From positions 1 to 49,672 of the forward strand of contig JAFREE010000176.1 in NCBI GenBank assembly GCA_019400425.1: a stretch of 49,672 bases of DNA, read 5' to 3'. Both the position numbers and the translations under genes were made by a program. Numbering within the stretch: the stretch's first letter is position 1; each line of letters opens with the position of its first letter. This DNA comes from Hymenochaete sp. R1 (lineage: Eukaryota; Basidiomycota; Agaricomycetes; Hymenochaetales; Hymenochaetaceae). The notes under the pieces were generated by a model. It did no database searches, was not told the origin of the DNA, and saw nothing but the letters and a program-made list of their open reading frames with translations. Below are positions 48,016 through 49,672 of this stretch, one piece after another.

Positions 48016-49263
48016 ATGGAAAGTAATGTCAAACAATTCACGAGCACCGTCAACTCGAGAACGCTTCCTCGCTACTTGCTCATGCAGAGCGTCCTACGAC
48101 TTGATCAATTACCCAAAGCCACTAAACTTCGCTCGCTTAACGTATGCACACAAGTTCTATTAGTATAGATATTCTCTGGCTGATGTCATACAGTTCAAAC
48201 GTACGACTCCAGGAGGCTACGAACGTCTCGTCTTTCCCTCAAGAGACAACAATGTTCCGATAGTCGACCCGTCCCACCCTCTCGGAAGGATCCATACCTC
48301 CAAATACAAGCGACTGCTACCCTCCTACAGATCCCCTATCTTCACCCTACACGCACTTCCAAAAGCACTCTTGAGCCTACCGGAAACTCCTTTCCCTAAT
48401 CTTCCACCCTTCCAACGCCGTCCACGAGTTCATTATAAAGATGAAGAAACGGGCGAAAAGAGGAGGCAAATGGATGTCTCGATAGCGCATCTCTTTTCGA
48501 AGAGGAATGTTTGCATGTCGGCGGTAATAAGAAGGAAGATGAAATATAGACTCAAGACGGCGTTGTCGCTCGTGGTGACGAGGGGTGCGGACACGGCCAA
48601 GCTGCCAAATGGAGGCCTGGAGCTCGTATCGACACCTGACACAAGTGACCACAACCTCATACTACAAGGTATGAATACGCATTCCGTATAATAAGAGTAT
48701 TCAATTAAATGATAGTTGTTTTAGACTGGTCCTTAGTCGTCGTTCCTTCTATGGAGGTGTATAGTGCGCCGATGGAGAAGCTTATCGAGACATTCCGTCA
48801 AGCCCTCGAATATACGTCCGAAAGATGCAGGGACCTTGATGCTACTCTGAACAACCCTTCAATCGACTTGTCACAGTTCCTCCGAAATCCGAGACTCCCT
48901 TCATCGCTAAAAGCAGCTTCTTCTACTCATTCCTCCTCGACGTTGATCAAGAAGACAGAGTCGGACGAAGTCACTTTGGCAATGAGCAAGATTATCGACG
49001 ATATTCTGCTCGAGGATGACGCAGAGAGTAATGATTGGAAAATTTCGGACAACGAGGAAGGGCTGAATGGCTACCGGCTGGAGCAATCAGCAGAAGCATC
49101 AAAAGATTTAAAGGAACCTCTCAAAGCGTTGCAGGCGTCGAAGAAATCTCACGCAATCAAGTGCAGCACGTTAGACGCTTTGTTCAAGCGTCAACCCATC
49201 CTTCAGCCCCCAGCCGATCCCATAGAGAAGATCCGAGTCATGAGAGCCAGAGTTCGTAGGTAG
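48016..49263 (+). CDS. Protein with a stretch resembling bacterial RNase P protein (RnpA-like), tentative
   Basis: Three exons (48016-48141, 48194-48668, 48725-49263) give about 379 residues. The N-terminus (LPRYLLMQSVLRLDQLPKAT) is basic and hydroxylated with few acids in the first 45 residues, compatible with mitochondrial import. The central part contains SAVIRRKMKYRLKTALSLVV and, about 40 residues on, DWSLVVVPSMEVYSAPMEKL followed by IETFRQALEYT. That order (basic RNR-like helix, then a D-hydrophobic strand, then a terminal helix) is the layout of bacterial RnpA, the S5-fold protein of RNase P. The C-terminal 150 residues are acidic and disordered, ending in KIRVMRARVRR. Alternatives are a mitochondrial ribosomal or other S5-fold RNA-binding protein. 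The function is an inference. Confidence 0.55.
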
Positions 49264-49672
49264 GTAACATATAAAGAAGGTGCTCTTTACCTTGAACCTC
49301 TTGTCTTGGCGTACCAGTGTTGATTGTTTTCTTTGAGTCCGGACCGACTCGGACTTGTATCAAAGCTCCCTTTTGTGTTACAAAAATCAAAGCACACGAG
49401 GAAACCACACAATGTATAGATTCTCTACCATTGGTGATCTGCTTGCTGAATGAAATAAAAAGTGCCGGCATCGCTATCCCAAAACTAACAAACAAACGGT
49501 TAGGTAAATCATATCAAGGACTATAAATTGAGCACGATAACCGCAGCAACAGCATAAGTAACCCCTTTTCATATTGATGAAATTCTCACAGTCTAGCCTC
49601 ACTCATTGCTCACTGTGAGCTAAGTCAAATCAATCAAAACATTTTCATGAATTTATGCACACAGATAATAGA
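49264..49672. other. 3' flank, nothing recognised
   Basis: These 409 bases after the last stop hold small frames on both strands without motifs. They may include the 3' UTR of the RnpA-like gene. Confidence 0.4.

Overview
The window is nuclear DNA of a filamentous basidiomycete, most likely an agaricomycete. Genes lie close together on both strands and are split by many short introns, mostly 47-70 nt with GT..AG ends. The gene set is fungal: a myosin-motor chitin synthase, an ATG1 kinase, a type I metacaspase, an LCB1 sphingolipid subunit and an F-box protein of the kind expanded in mushrooms. I see no CRISPR array, rRNA, convincing tRNA or intact transposon. All gene models were built by hand from reading frames and splice sites. 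Identifications rest on motif recognition, not on a search.

Layout. Bases 1-1640 are extreme low-complexity DNA (C/T homopolymers, CT and GA tracts, several microsatellites) with no credible gene. Bases 1640-5493 hold no complete gene, only coding-like scraps near 4.2-4.95 kb. Then follow: a coiled-coil protein (5494-6894, minus); a transaldolase-fold protein that appears to lack the catalytic lysine (8003-10243, plus); a PP2A activator PTPA/RRD (10524-12059, plus); an F-box protein (12371-14591, plus); 6-phosphofructo-2-kinase/fructose-2,6-bisphosphatase (14780-17137, minus); two tandem Pho13-type HAD phosphatases (17321-18533 and 18909-20135, plus); a metacaspase with a very long prodomain (20607-23884, minus); LCB1 (24327-26133, plus); chitin synthase with myosin motor (26984-33296, minus); an SFM1-like SPOUT methyltransferase (33622-34962, plus); ATG1 (35901-39662, minus); a disordered/coiled-coil protein (40662-43603, plus); a SURF6/Rrp14 ribosome-biogenesis factor (44402-46039, plus); an unknown protein (46227-47398, minus); and a protein with an RnpA-like stretch (48016-49263, plus).

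How the genes relate. Most are housekeeping genes: PP2A control, glycolytic signalling, sphingolipid synthesis, cell-wall synthesis, autophagy and ribosome assembly. They do not form an obvious pathway cluster. Six head-to-head pairs share intergenic promoters, and two tail-to-tail pairs are under 200 bp apart. The points most worth following are the apparent transaldolase pseudoenzyme with long tails, the metacaspase prodomain with a Cys/His cluster and repeated short motifs, the RnpA-like protein, and unusual splicing (two GC-AG introns and a 10-nt microexon).
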